From Actinia tenebrosa (lineage: Eukaryota; Cnidaria; Anthozoa; Actiniaria; Actiniidae), in the NCBI RefSeq assembly GCF_009602425.1, contig NW_022261477.1, forward strand, positions 1 through 64,000: a stretch of DNA of 64,000 nt, written 5' to 3'. The notes beneath the pieces are model-generated. The model saw only the letters and a list, made by a program, of their open reading frames with translations, was not told the DNA's origin and ran no database searches. Both the position numbers and the translations under genes were made by a program. Below, piece after piece: positions 1-10,242 of the stretch (its first letter is position 1; each line of letters starts with the position of its first letter).

Positions 1-70
1 CAGAGTGGCAGAGTGGCAGAGTGGCAGAGTGGCAGAGTGGTAGAGTGGTAGAGTGGTAGAGTGGTAGAGT
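1..70. repeat. 8-bp tandem repeat at the window edge
   Basis: The window opens inside a tandem array with unit cagagtgg, changing to tagagtgg after about five units. It ends at about base 70 and probably continues upstream. From 71 to 452 I see no exon, apart from ordinary AT-rich intron-like sequence of the LBP/BPI gene. Confidence 0.85.
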
Positions 71-452
71 TAAAAAATCTATTAAATTAGTAAAAAGGGG
101 AAAATCGCAAAAATCTCCAAGTAGTAGATAAACAAATGTATATTTGTCTTTGAAGAAAAAGTTTGCAAAAGTTAGAGTTAAATGCAGGGAAACCATTAAA
201 GCATGGTTCTGCCGTTAAAAGAAAAAACCACAATGCTTAATTTGCTCATTTAATAGGCATTTTTACGGTACACGAGGAGTAAGACTTAGAAGACTCAAAT
301 GTATGGCCGGAAATATGGACTAGGTTTCACGTCCACGAATAAGATTTTCACTTGCTGTCGCCGTAGCCTGCCTCGCTATATGCCTATGTTAAAAAGGCTA
401 ATGATAGACAACGGGGCCAGCCAATATGATCTAACCTTCGTTTCAATTTCAG

Positions 453-3400
453 GCCTCATATAAGTGACAGTGGAAGCTTTACGTTATCAGCAAGTGGTAT
501 TTCTTTTGATGTTTCTATTAAGATCGGTAAGCACCCCCCCCCCCCCTATCTGATGCTCTTCTAATATAGCATCCATTCCTATGAGAATAAAAACTAAGAA
601 GTGACTAAGAAGTGGGTGCTGTATTCGTTGACATTACAAAAGAAACCAAGACCATTTTTGAGATAGCGATCATAGAGCGCTTAGTTTCATTTTCTGGTAT
701 ATTTTCCAGGAGCCACGTCTGACGGACACCCAACCATCGCAGCTGCAGGCTGTTCAGCAAGTATTGGAGGAGTCAGCATTCACTTTTCTGGTGGAGCAAG
801 GTAAACGCAACTTACGACCCCTGTTATTCTAACTTCGCATGCTCGACGAAATGAGAGAGACTCTATATGGGAAACCCTAGCGCGAGGTTACGACAAATGT
901 CCTGACTTGATATGTAATGCGCATGAGTTAGAATTTTAGCTAGAGAGCGCTAACCCTTAATTGGCGTTTGTTTATTTATGTTATTAATAGATTATTCTAT
1001 TTTATCGACCCTTAAGGCAATTTTGTATTGCAAGGGCACTTGCTTTTGCTAGCGCGGTTTTTCCATCAATATCGTATCGATATCCAAAAATATCGTAGCT
1101 AATCACAGCTTTTGAAATCCTGAAGTTTCCCAGCGTCTTTTAAATTTCGTCGAGCATGCGCAGTAAGAATGACAGAGCCCTGAGGTCGAGAGTGAGTGAA
1201 GTTAAGCTGTTTTTGCCATATTTTTCCGGCTTCGTATTCAATATATTGTAATTCCAATAGGACATTTGCATGATTGCGTCATTTGACTCTCACTACCAGG
1301 ATGCTTCGCGAATTTTCTTTCTTATATAAATTTGTATTGCTTCGTGAGAATAGTGGTGCTAATTAATGATTCCCGTAGCCATCATACAAACGTCCTATTC
1401 GATTGTAGAATCAAAGGTAATGCAATATACAGTACTGGAATTTTAACTGTTTGTATTTTTGTTCATGGCTTTAGCTGGTTGTACAATTTATTTTCAAGTA
1501 AGATCGAAGGCGTTATCAAAAGTTCTCTTAATTCTGAGGTAATTAGCAAAATATTTTGACTTCTATATTTTAATTTTTACTCCAAATTAGCGTTGATTAT
1601 TTTCTAAAATGTATCCCACATGGAAAGGAGTGCTTAGCCATTCAGCGCCTAAGAAGTCACGGCTAAAAATGCCTACTTTCAATGTTACTGCAAGATTTGC
1701 AAGAAAGGAAAGTATGGATGGAGTGCACTGTAAATGCGTCGCCTCTTATCAATACATCACGGTTCGAGTCCTGCCGGTCTCGGTGTCGTGAGTAGAGATG
1801 TTTGCTGGACCTCTCCCGTGCTTTGATGGTTTTCTCCGGGCTCTCCGATTTTCCTCTCTCTAAAATCAACTTTTAGATTCCAATTCGATCTCTGGGCTTT
1901 CACCTAATTTGGAGCCTAGCTCGGTCGTGACTGTCCCACGCTGTGATACAACAGCTAAAGCTTAATATGCTTTTTTAAACATTTCTAGTTTTATGGGACA
2001 ATAAAATTTATTTTACATTATACATATTATACATTATTTTTTAGCTGTTTCATCATTTTTTCTCTACAGCTGTGCAAAGCTGCAACTTCAGCTATCAATG
2101 ATCAAGGCGCCAAAGCTGTGGCTAAATTTCCTGGTATAATATTTTCGGTAGTTTTTCATGTTAATAAGACATGGTAACTTATCTATGTAGCATGGAGCAT
2201 TATTTATATTAGGTGATGCACAAACTAAAGCACTGTGGGAATTGCAACAGCATTGTGCAATTGATTGTGTAAATATTGTCATTGATTGATAAGACAGACC
2301 TCATCACGTTATTTTCAAAATCTTCTCGACTTAGGAGAATATATTGGACTCGAAACATATTGGGGAAAAGCAAGCTAGTAATATTAAACAATATACTTCT
2401 TTACCTTGGNTGAAATGTTTTCCCAGTCATGTTATCGCTATTCACCATCGCAAGTACCTCCTTTTTTCGTTTCCTAGAGTATCATTTTTTGTTTAACGAA
2501 TGTGCATGAGAAGACACAAAACTATGGATAGGACTTAAACAACGAATCTTATTCTCAAGAGAATGACACGTGTTCTGAAATGAGAAAACATTACGCCCAA
2601 GGTAAAGAGGTCTATTCCAGCCATGAAACTTGCGCATTAAAACTCAAGCAAACAAATGTTCGTTTTTTTTATTTCTAGTTAAGAAACAGCTTGACAAGTA
2701 CTCCTTGATAGACTACGCTCTTGTTAAGACACCAAACTCCTCCTTTTCTTTCCTGGATGTCTTCGTTAAGGTTTGTAGAGAACTCGCGCTTTTGCGTAAA
2801 ATGATTATAATCCTCCAAGGTTTTACTACTTTACTTCCGTGTTTAAAAAACTCTCAATATAGTTCCTTTCACAGTTCCCTGCGCCATCTTGATAGATTTT
2901 TGTTAACATATTGGACAATTATTTATAATATCTCTATCATTGTAAGCTCACCTTTTGTCTCGCTTCGATGCAAAGGCACGGATACCTTTCAAAATGGCGC
3001 AGGGAACTGTGAAGGGGACTATTGACATTTTACAATCAATTCACCTTTTGCCTGAGGCCCAGCTTTGGTTGTGGCATTTTTTTCTTTCCAACAGATTGAT
3101 TTTTTCAGTGGATCAATGCTTCGTCTACGTGTAAATTATTTCCATATATCCAAGTTTTCGGCTCATTCAGCCATTATTAGGGAATGGTTGCAAAAATGAA
3201 CGACGACTGTTTACAAATGAGATGTTACCATAACGAAAAACAAACAGAGTGATCTAACCAATAGTGTAAGGCGTGAGCGAAGTTCGTTAGCTCGCTCTGT
3301 TTGATTTTCGTTATGGTAACAAAGACACATTCAATTCAAGATCGATTTTATTTCTTAATTTCTTTTAGGGCGAGTTCGAATCGGTGGCTCATCCGAGTGA

Positions 3401-5743
3401 GGCACCTTTCACTCCAGTCTCTCTTCCAGTAGACTCTGAATCAAGCAGTATGGTATACGCGTGGATCACTGATTACGTACTCAATTCCGCCAGCTTTGTT
3501 TATATGCAAGCTGGTTTCATGAACCGGACAGTGACAAACGATGATGTAAGTAATATCCATGCATCCATGCATCTATCCAGCTGACTCTGAAATAGTGACA
3601 CACCGAAATGAGTTCAATGCAAAACCGAAGTGTCATGAAGCCTGCAAAAATTGATGACCGAAAAACGAAAACATTCTCGCCATTGTAATACAAATATAAA
3701 ACTCATGAATTATTGTGTCACTGCCGTAAGGTGCGTATTAGCAACGTTAAATTTTTCATTTGGTGGCATAGAAATCCCCGATTTCAAGAGGAAAAATGAC
3801 ACCTAACTTTTGCAAATTTTCACGAAATTCTGACTTTCTAACATTTTTTCTCAGATCAGCTGGGTGCTTCTATCAATCCATACGTCTATCGATCCATGCA
3901 TCAGTATCCATCCATGCATCAACCCATCCTTTCACTGGCTTATTTTGTCGTATTTATAAAATATAAAATGACTAACAAATTTACCTTTTTATTTTAGCTT
4001 CCGAAAAACTTTTCTTATGCCCTGAACACGAAGACCTTCAAGCTTCTTATTCCACTGGTATGGTAAAAAAATCTTACTGTCGGAAAAGCCTGATTATAAA
4101 ATGAAAAATAGATAACACTGAATTAATGTTTATTTTTCAGCTGTATTACAAGTACCCAGATCGCCCAATGAAGCTCAAAGTCTATCCAACAGAAATCCCA
4201 ACCGTGTCTTCACTTGCTGCTGGCATTGATCTATCGATTATTGGAAATATTGAGATGTATGTGGATTTGGCTAATGGATCTTCTGTGTACGCGTTGACCC
4301 TTGGACTGGTAAGTTTATGATGGTAATTATTAGCTTTCCCGTATTTTTGATAATATCTTTTAAAATATATTCAATTTTCCAATAGAAAATCTCAAGTTCA
4401 GTGAAGATTGCGGTCAGAGAGACGAACCTAACTGTGCATTCAGACTTTGTCAAGTATGTATTGTTTGGAAAGAAAGAACTTTAACTGCTTGATCCCCTTT
4501 TATTTAAGAAAATTCTGTGACTAGAGCCTCTTTATTTATTTATTTTAAAATTGATTGATGCTAAATGTCTGTTAAATAATGTTTGTATTGCTTCCTTTTA
4601 GACTTAAGGCAAGGCTTATAGACTCTGCCATCGGTAATATCTTGGTAAGTTGTATTAATATATATACATGGTTGATCACGTGCAGATGTCACAATGGTTG
4701 TAGTTCGTCACATTAAGGCGAGGTGCACGTAACCATGATGCATAGTTGATCACGTGTTGGTAACCATGGTGAATGGTTGATAATGTGCACGTAAACATGA
4801 TGGATAGTTAATCAGGTGTTGGTAACCATGGTGAATGGTTGATCGCGTCAACGTAACCATGATGGATAGTTGGTGACGTGTAGGTAACCATGGTAAATTG
4901 CAGTATTTTTACACTAACTACACTGAGTTTTATTTCTTTTAGCTTAACATCAAATTGCTACAGGTGTTTCTTGACGTCTTTGTTGACAAGCTGGTCATCA
5001 AAGAAATCAACGGTAAGGATCCTCTAGCACACTGTCTATCTGTCTGTCTCCACAGGTATTTTTATAATTTCAAAATAACTAAGTTCTTTACGCGCGCTCT
5101 TAGTAAGCACCATTTCAGACCTTCGTTGTTTAATTCGAGGTTATCGAAAATACCCACGTTTTTCTTCTACCAACATACGGCCAACGAAGAAATACAAATA
5201 CATATAATTTTATTTTTTGTTACGCGATTTACCATAATTTTTAAAGTCACTCTTAATAAATCAAAACTGTAATGTAACTTTATCTAAAGCTTACTAGTGG
5301 AAACAAAAGCGAAAGGAAACATAGCTTTAGTGAAATACTTTTAAATTTCAGATAAAATGTGAAATGTTTAGGAATCGTAGCCAAAATTTCCTTTTTACTC
5401 AATATNCCTAACGAATGATTCAGACATTTTTTTGATATCATAAAAAATCATAAGAAAGAAAATACTTTTAAGTTTCTTTGAAAACCATGTAGCGAAAACA
5501 AAATTATGAAATTAGCGAAAGTACGTTTTGGCGAAATCTTGGAACTCATTAATAAAGAATACGTGCTTCATATTAAGAATAAATGCATTTTTAAAAGCCT
5601 TTTATATTTTCTGTTTAGAATTTGGTGACAAAGGATTTCCTTTACCAGTAATTGATGGAGTGTCCTTGGAAAATCCAAAAATTAGTAATGGAAAGGTTGG
5701 TTTGAATCCCTATATACTTAATGGAGTAGATTTACCAACGTGA
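453..5743 (+). CDS. LBP/BPI-family lipid-binding protein, 3' part (12 exons)
   Basis: Secreted lipid/LPS-binding protein of the BPI/LBP/PLTP/CETP superfamily, which in animals binds bacterial lipopolysaccharide or lipids. I read exons 453-526, 710-800, 1475-1538, 2070-2133, 2679-2770, 3369-3545, 3998-4057, 4141-4308, 4386-4453, 4602-4644, 4943-5012 and 5619-5743. All have AG/GT borders and compatible phases, giving 364 codons to a TGA. The peptide runs collinear with human BPI as I remember it: GSFTLSASGISFDVSIKIG, then WLYNLFSSKIEGVIKSSLNS (BPI WLIQLFHKKIE), then GEFESVAHPSEAPF and MVYAWITDYVLNSASFVY (BPI MVYLGLSDYFFNTAGLVY), then KGFPLP near the end. The two cysteines of the N-terminal barrel disulphide are present (AAGCSAS and LCKAATS). 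The last exon reads into its stop as ILNGVDLPT, matching the usual final strand. Signal peptide and first barrel strands lie upstream of the window. A single N at 5406 falls in the last intron. Confidence 0.93.
1700..1960 (+). repeat. tRNA-derived SINE copy in an LBP/BPI intron
   Basis: A polymerase III B-box-like ggttcgagtcc lies at 1761. About 60 bases later comes the block tttgatggttttctccggg (1825-1843), then a splice-like pyrimidine tract and aaaatcaac. The same block recurs at about 46020, 50690, 51510 and 58530, and in reverse at about 55850, 56900 and 61440. Ends are approximate. Confidence 0.65.
2393..2622. mobile_element. MITE-like element with terminal inverted repeats
   Basis: The left end (acttctttaccttgg, then aaatgttttccc) is the inverse of the right end (gaaaacattacgcccaaggt, then aaagaggtc). 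There is no coding capacity. The single N at 2410 lies inside the left arm, so a contig join sits in this element. Related termini occur at 28128-28252 and 60258-60477. Confidence 0.6.
2855..3024. mobile_element. 170-bp MITE, TIRs end in CAATAGT
   Basis: The left arm at 2855 (agttcctttcacagttccct, then gcgccatcttga) pairs with the right arm ending at 3024 (atggcgcagggaactgtgaa, then ggggactattg). The arms are about 30 bases with few mismatches. The right 80 bases recur almost unchanged at 37921-38001, so this is a dispersed family. Confidence 0.75.
3224..3320. repeat. 97-bp inverted-repeat element
   Basis: gttaccataacgaaaaacaa at 3224 is mirrored by the right arm, which ends cgttatggtaac at 3320. 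The arms are about 26 bases and nearly perfect, with a 45-base centre. It is a small foldback MITE in the intron before the 3369 exon. Confidence 0.7.
4729..4895 (+). repeat. 62-bp minisatellite in an LBP/BPI intron
   Basis: A unit that starts cgtaaccatgatggatagtt and contains gttggtaaccatggtgaatg is repeated about 2.7 times with 62-bp spacing and a few substitutions per copy. Half-units alternate the accatgatgg and accatggtga cores, so the 62-mer itself looks like an old duplication of a 31-mer. Confidence 0.7.
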
Positions 5744-6426
5744 TAGCTGATTAATAATATCCAGCAGCGTTTATTTGTCGCAGTTAGGCAGATAAAGAAT
5801 TCTTTCCGAACAATAATAACGGCGAGAACTAAAATCCCACTCAGTTGTGGCTGTGAGGGCGTATTGGCGCCAACATTTCCGCTTAATTCACAGCCACTTT
5901 GTGAATATTAGACATCAGTATGTTCAATTAGCCACTTAGGGATTAACAGCTATCCCAAGTGTGGAATAAAGTAGGTTTTCTCAGTGTAAGTCCGTCCTAA
6001 GTGACTAGACTAAATACTATTTAAACCTTATCCAGTTGCACTTCCCTATGAGTTCCCAGTAATTTAGTGGCAAGAGCACTTGCAGTAGCAGTATTAGCAC
6101 TTGACCGGCAACGAGAGGGGGATTCGGAATTTTTCCCGAGCATATTTACATATTTAATAAATTCAAGCACTAGCTAACGCCTTTCGGTATCCTTCCTGGC
6201 AAATTCAAAATAATTTTGAAAATTTTAATTAGTTTATCGATTGGATTAGCGTTTAGGAACAGGTGAATACAGGCTTTTTGCATTATTCTACTTCAATCCT
6301 TTTTTGTTTTGAAAATCTTTAGCAATGTTGCAGCGTTTGAATGCAAAGCTACCCCAGCTTGTCATCACTGAAATCTGAAAAAAAAAAAGAATAATTGATT
6401 TTATACTGGTTTTATACAGATTTTTA

Positions 6427-6507
6427 CTACTGCTACTGCTACTGCTACTGCTACTGCTACTGCTACTGCTACTGCTACTGCTACTGCTACTGCTACTGCT
6501 ACTGCTA
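6427..6507. repeat. (CTACTG)n hexanucleotide array, upstream copy
   Basis: About 13 uninterrupted units of ctactg. It lies 100 bases upstream of the isolated channel exon. The poly-serine reading on the minus strand is a by-product of the repeat, not a gene. Confidence 0.95.
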
Positions 6508-6606
6508 ATTATAAAATAATATGTAGCATAGTGAGTATAGTGGTGTATATAGAGACTAGACAATAATACCAACTTGAGCTGAATGTTTTGTGTCATTTTC
6601 CCGCAG

Positions 6607-6792
6607 ATAACTGCATTCAGGATCCATTACTTTAAGGACTACTGGAACCTCCTTGATCTGTTCATCGTCACACTATCAGTGATTGACATTATTATAGATA
6701 GTGTCACAGACAATGCCACAGGAGATTTTTCACCTTCTGTGCTCAAGGTCTTTCGTATTCTCAGGGTTGGCAGGCTGCTCAGACTTGTCAAG
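6607..6792 (+). CDS. Isolated voltage-gated Na-channel-type exon, domain IV S3-S4
   Basis: A 62-codon phase 0/0 exon with acceptor ttcccgcag and donor gttagt. It reads RIHYFKDYWNLLDLFIVTLS (S2-S3 loop and S3, with the conserved Asn/Asp pair) and VLKVFRILRVGRLLRLVK. The latter is a textbook S4 with six positive charges at every third position. The spacing and the ending at LVK, where family members continue GAKGIRTLL, fit domain IV of voltage-gated sodium channels better than Cav, Kv or polycystin S4. No exon for the remaining segments is visible between 5744 and 8504 on either strand. It lies between two (CTACTG)n arrays, and a contig join (N at 6873) follows 80 bases downstream. It is either a stray duplicated exon, part of a gene separated by misassembly, or an exon of a gene with very long introns. 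The S3-S4 assignment is secure; the gene status is not. Confidence 0.8.
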
Positions 6793-6837
6793 GTTAGTTG
6801 GATTACAATACTTCATCTCCTTCCACTACCTCATCGT

Positions 6838-6913
6838 CTCCCTCCCCTCCCCCTCCCCCTCCCCCTCCCCCTNCTGCTACTGCTACTGCTACTGCTACTG
6901 CTACTGCTACTGC
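6838..6913. repeat. CT-rich run and second (CTACTG)n array
   Basis: A pyrimidine run (cctcccct type, 6838-6872) meets a single N at 6873. It is followed by about six ctactg units to 6913, the same unit as at 6427-6507. The N marks a contig join placed inside low-complexity sequence. The rest, 6914-7837, shows a short aat repeat at 7084-7101 and no exon I can support. Confidence 0.85.
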
Positions 6914-7837
6914 ATTTATATATTCTCGATTTTTCCCAGTCTTTTACTCTAGTTTCTGCCGATGTGAGCTACAAGCCGAATAATAAAGAAGATGAAGCTC
7001 ATAAACGATATCTTCAGCATGAAAACCAAGCACCCAGGAAATCAATTCGAATCGTCTAAAATCATAAAAAGGGAGAACTATTATGATAATAATAATAATA
7101 TGACCATCAAAAATTCTCGATTGTGATTGGCCTGCTATACCAGTTGATTTTTTTGACATCACTATGCAAAGATTGATGTAAAACAATTTTTTTTTTTGAA
7201 AATTTAAAGATTTTCAAGAATTATATCTTTTCGTGTTTTGTGATTATTTTCAGGATATTTTCAGTCTAAGGTAGAAAATATGATTTTGAATTGGAAGGTT
7301 CATGTCAGATTTATATTTTACGCATCTTGTAATATTTACCTCTAATTTTTGAAAAATTCAACTGAAAGGGAAATCATTTGGAAGGGCTCAAAATCCACCT
7401 CTTCTAGACAGGAAATTTGCATAGGCAATCGTGTGAAATTAAGAAAGATATGATGACACAAAACGAATTGTAATTTCCTGACCTTTACTTCAAACAAATT
7501 GTTCTCGTTCAATTATGATCTGATCTTAAATCTGAGAAAACAAGGTCATGCAGGTATGTGTATCCTCAGCATGAATAGTGATGAGGAATTCTTAGTAGTC
7601 TGTATATCTATAATGATTATATTCATGACAAATTATTTGGCTGAATTCCATTCGTGAAATTTTATCCAGAAGCATGTTAGCGGTTAAACGTCCCTCGGCA
7701 AACAATACCTCCCAAGGTGATTATGTAATAATTTTCTAGAATTTATATTATCAATGGTCTTGATATTTTCGTTCGTGTCTTCTGTTTGTGTACTGATGAC
7801 CTGTTTGTCATGTGTATTCAGTTCATATAAAAACTTA

Positions 7838-8130
7838 AAATCACAATACGTCTCGTTTGTTTTAATGGGACGGGGAAAAGCCTTTTCTTTTAAAGCTCAC
7901 AAACCAAAGAAAGTCCAGGAAAAGAAGCTGCTGTCATGCTTAACGTATTTTAGTTTATGTAAACCCTAAAAACCACACAATAAGGCTCGTCTTGTCTTCA
8001 TGGGACGGGTGAAAAAATTGCTTTAAAACACTCTGTTATAAGCCATATATAAATCTCACAAAGAAGCTGCTGTCATGCTTTTAATACAATACGGCTCTTC
8101 TGTCTTAATGGGACGGCGAAGGAACGCTCA
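7838..8130 (+). repeat. Degenerate tandem repeat upstream of the first GPCR
   Basis: Three diverged copies of a block contain gtctt/gtttt, then aatgggacgg (7865, 7999 by inspection, 8108). Two copies of aagaagctgctgtcatgctt are interleaved (7922 and 8063). Spacing is about 110-140 bases. It lies 370-670 bases upstream of the GPCR start codon, so promoter-proximal elements are possible but unproven. Confidence 0.5.
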
Positions 8131-8504
8131 CAATCCATTCACATGGAAAATGCATGAAATGCAGCTGCAAGCGTTTTAAAAGCAGTAACAAAAAAGGGTT
8201 TAAGAACTTTGGTTCACAATAGGTAGGGGATGCACCTTGCCCTTCCCAATAAATCTAAATTAGTTCATGTGTTGATAATTTCCCGGGCGAAATCGAAAAT
8301 AGGAAATTACTAAGACAAAAACGGGCTTGTCAGTTCGGCAACGGAAACGTGGAACATTTTTTTGAAACAAGAAACATCATATTTTAGAACTATTCTTCTA
8401 ACAACGGCAAACTTCTTCGTTCACTAGCAGTCGTGGTCTTCCTCCATTCGCCGCAAAGAATTTTCAGTTCACATTTGAAACTTCTGCGTATCTTTCAGTG
8501 AAAA

Positions 8505-9941
8505 ATGAGCTCTGAAATATGTGATTCAGATATTTTAAGCAGCATGCATGAGTACATTCCACAGAAATTTCTTCCATTGGTAGTACTTTTTATTTTAGCT
8601 TCATTATCAGGGAGTGTTCTAAATCTTCTAATCATGGCAACAGTCTATAAAACTCCTTCCCTACATACGCCATCCAAGATTCTTCTATGTTCTCTCTCGT
8701 TAACAGACTTGATCACTGGTCTTGTCTTCCAACCAGCCATGGCCGTTTTTCTCCTATCATCAGCATTCAACAACTGGCCCAATGTGCATTGCTTTTCATG
8801 GGCTGTCATATATCGAGTTGGATACACGATCGTTTATGTTTCCTTCATGATGCTGGCAATAATGAGCGTGGACAGATGTCTGGCCGTCAAGTTGAAAAAC
8901 AAGTATAAATTCGTGGTTACCCGAAAAAGAGCATTTACGTTGGTTTTGATCTTGTGGCTGTTCGGGATTTTTCTTGTAAACGTTGGATTCAAATTCCTTA
9001 ATGAAACTGCACAGCGTTATTTCATTATTATATTTGTTCTAGCGCTTCTGTCAACCATTGTTGCATCGTTCTTGACAGCTTATTGCTCTCTGAAGAATGT
9101 TCCTCTGCAAGCATCCTGTTCAAGACAGCCGATTTTCGTTGAAGGAACTAGTCGAGAAAACCTGCCAGCATTCATCTATCGACCATCAATACGAGAATCA
9201 CAATTATGCCAAGAGCAAGTGACATCCATTCAAACAAAACCAACAGAAAATCCAAGGGATCACCAAGTGAGACCGAATACCATTTCACACAAAACAACAG
9301 AAGAAAAACAGTCATGGCAAGAGCAAGTGACATCCATCCAACCAGAAACGACTGAAGATCCGAGGGCTGGCCAAGCTCGAAAGATATCTGTATCACCAGC
9401 AACAACTGAAGAACCCCAGCCATGCAAATCCCAGATATCATACATCCAACCAGGAACAACTAAAAATCCAAGGTCTGGCCAAATAAGATCGATATCCATC
9501 TTATCAGCAACAACAGAAGATTCACAGTCATGCCAATCCCAAATAACATCAATCCCATCAACATCAACACAAGAGCCAAAGAACAACCAGTTACAGGCAA
9601 CACCCATCCAACCAGCAACAACAAAAGAACCCCAATCAGAACAAACATCCTTCCAACAAGCCTTAGCTACAGTTCCACCAGTCGAGCTTCCCGGGGTGTC
9701 CAAATACAGGCATTCCCTTAACACTCTTGTTTTGGTCCTAGTTTTAAACGTCCTAGTTTACTTTCCATTGGTCTGTTATATTATCGTACGACTTGTAACT
9801 CAGATACCACATTACTATGTTTTAGTAGTCCATCAGTACAATTCTTTGTTTATAACTTTAAATTCGACGATCAATCCCATCTTTTATTTGTGGAGAATGA
9901 AGCATTTGCGTAAAGCGGCAAAAACCCTATTAGGGTCTTAG
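8505..9941 (+). CDS. Rhodopsin-like GPCR with repeat-built third intracellular loop
   Basis: 478-residue class A seven-helix receptor in the plasma membrane, coded in one exon. TM1 is at about residues 23-47 (GSVLNLLIMATVY, with the Asn of TM1). TM2 has SLTDLITGLVF, TM3 ends VDRCLAV (DRC in place of DRY), and TM4-TM5 extend to about residue 197. TM6 is LNTLVLVLVLNVLVYFPLVC, and TM7 has NSTINPIFYLW (NPxxY kept). Between TM5 and TM6 lies a loop of about 200 residues rich in Gln, Thr, Ser and Pro. Residues 237-380 (bases 9213-9644) are four 36-residue repeats typified by EQVTSIQPETTEDPR. The ATG follows an acceptor-like ctttcag at 8498, so a 5' UTR exon upstream is likely. Ligand unknown; the fold call is firm. 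Confidence 0.93.
   Translation: MSSEICDSDILSSMHEYIPQKFLPLVVLFILASLSGSVLNLLIMATVYKTPSLHTPSKILLCSLSLTDLITGLVFQPAMAVFLLSSAFNNWPNVHCFSWAVIYRVGYTIVYVSFMMLAIMSVDRCLAVKLKNKYKFVVTRKRAFTLVLILWLFGIFLVNVGFKFLNETAQRYFIIIFVLALLSTIVASFLTAYCSLKNVPLQASCSRQPIFVEGTSRENLPAFIYRPSIRESQLCQEQVTSIQTKPTENPRDHQVRPNTISHKTTEEKQSWQEQVTSIQPETTEDPRAGQARKISVSPATTEEPQPCKSQISYIQPGTTKNPRSGQIRSISILSATTEDSQSCQSQITSIPSTSTQEPKNNQLQATPIQPATTKEPQSEQTSFQQALATVPPVELPGVSKYRHSLNTLVLVLVLNVLVYFPLVCYIIVRLVTQIPHYYVLVVHQYNSLFITLNSTINPIFYLWRMKHLRKAAKTLLGS
9213..9644 (+). repeat. 108-bp x 4 coding minisatellite inside the GPCR loop
   Basis: Four units start at 9213, 9321, 9429 and 9537, all exactly 108 bases with no frame change. Each encodes [E/S]Q[V/I]xxI, a Thr-rich stretch with xPR or EPK, and a closing PATTEEPQ-like segment. 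A half unit (RESQLCQ) precedes the first. Confidence 0.9.
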
Positions 9942-10045
9942 ATCTTTGTTGTTTGAGAAATCAAGGGAGGTTTGGTGGTAGTGTATATAAATTTAAATAT
10001 ATAAATAAATAAATAAATATAAATATAAATATATATATATATATA

Positions 10046-10090
10046 TTCGTCGGAGTAAAAGAGCGACTTTTCCTCTTTTACTCCGACGAA
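10046..10090. promoter_or_regulatory. Perfect 18-bp hairpin just after the GPCR
   Basis: ttcgtcggagtaaaagag at 10046-10063 is exactly complementary to 10073-10090, with a 9-base loop. It starts about 105 bases after the GPCR stop, behind an AT dinucleotide run. It could be a 3' UTR stem or the centre of a tiny foldback element; the hairpin itself is certain. Confidence 0.6.
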
Positions 10091-10205
10091 AGACTAGCGT
10101 CAATAAGTTTTTTTTTATCTTTTCACGGTGTAAAATATACCCTTTTATCATTACTGTTTCATTAGAAACACCGACGCAGCTAACACTAGTTTTTAACTAG
10201 TTATC

Positions 10206-10242
<37 letters not shown>

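Noticed and set aside
6288-6596. Poly-serine minus-strand protein
   Set aside because: It is the translation of the (CTACTG)n array.
9172-9724. Minus-strand frames of 95 and 154 codons across the GPCR loop
   Set aside because: They are shadows of the repetitive GPCR coding sequence.
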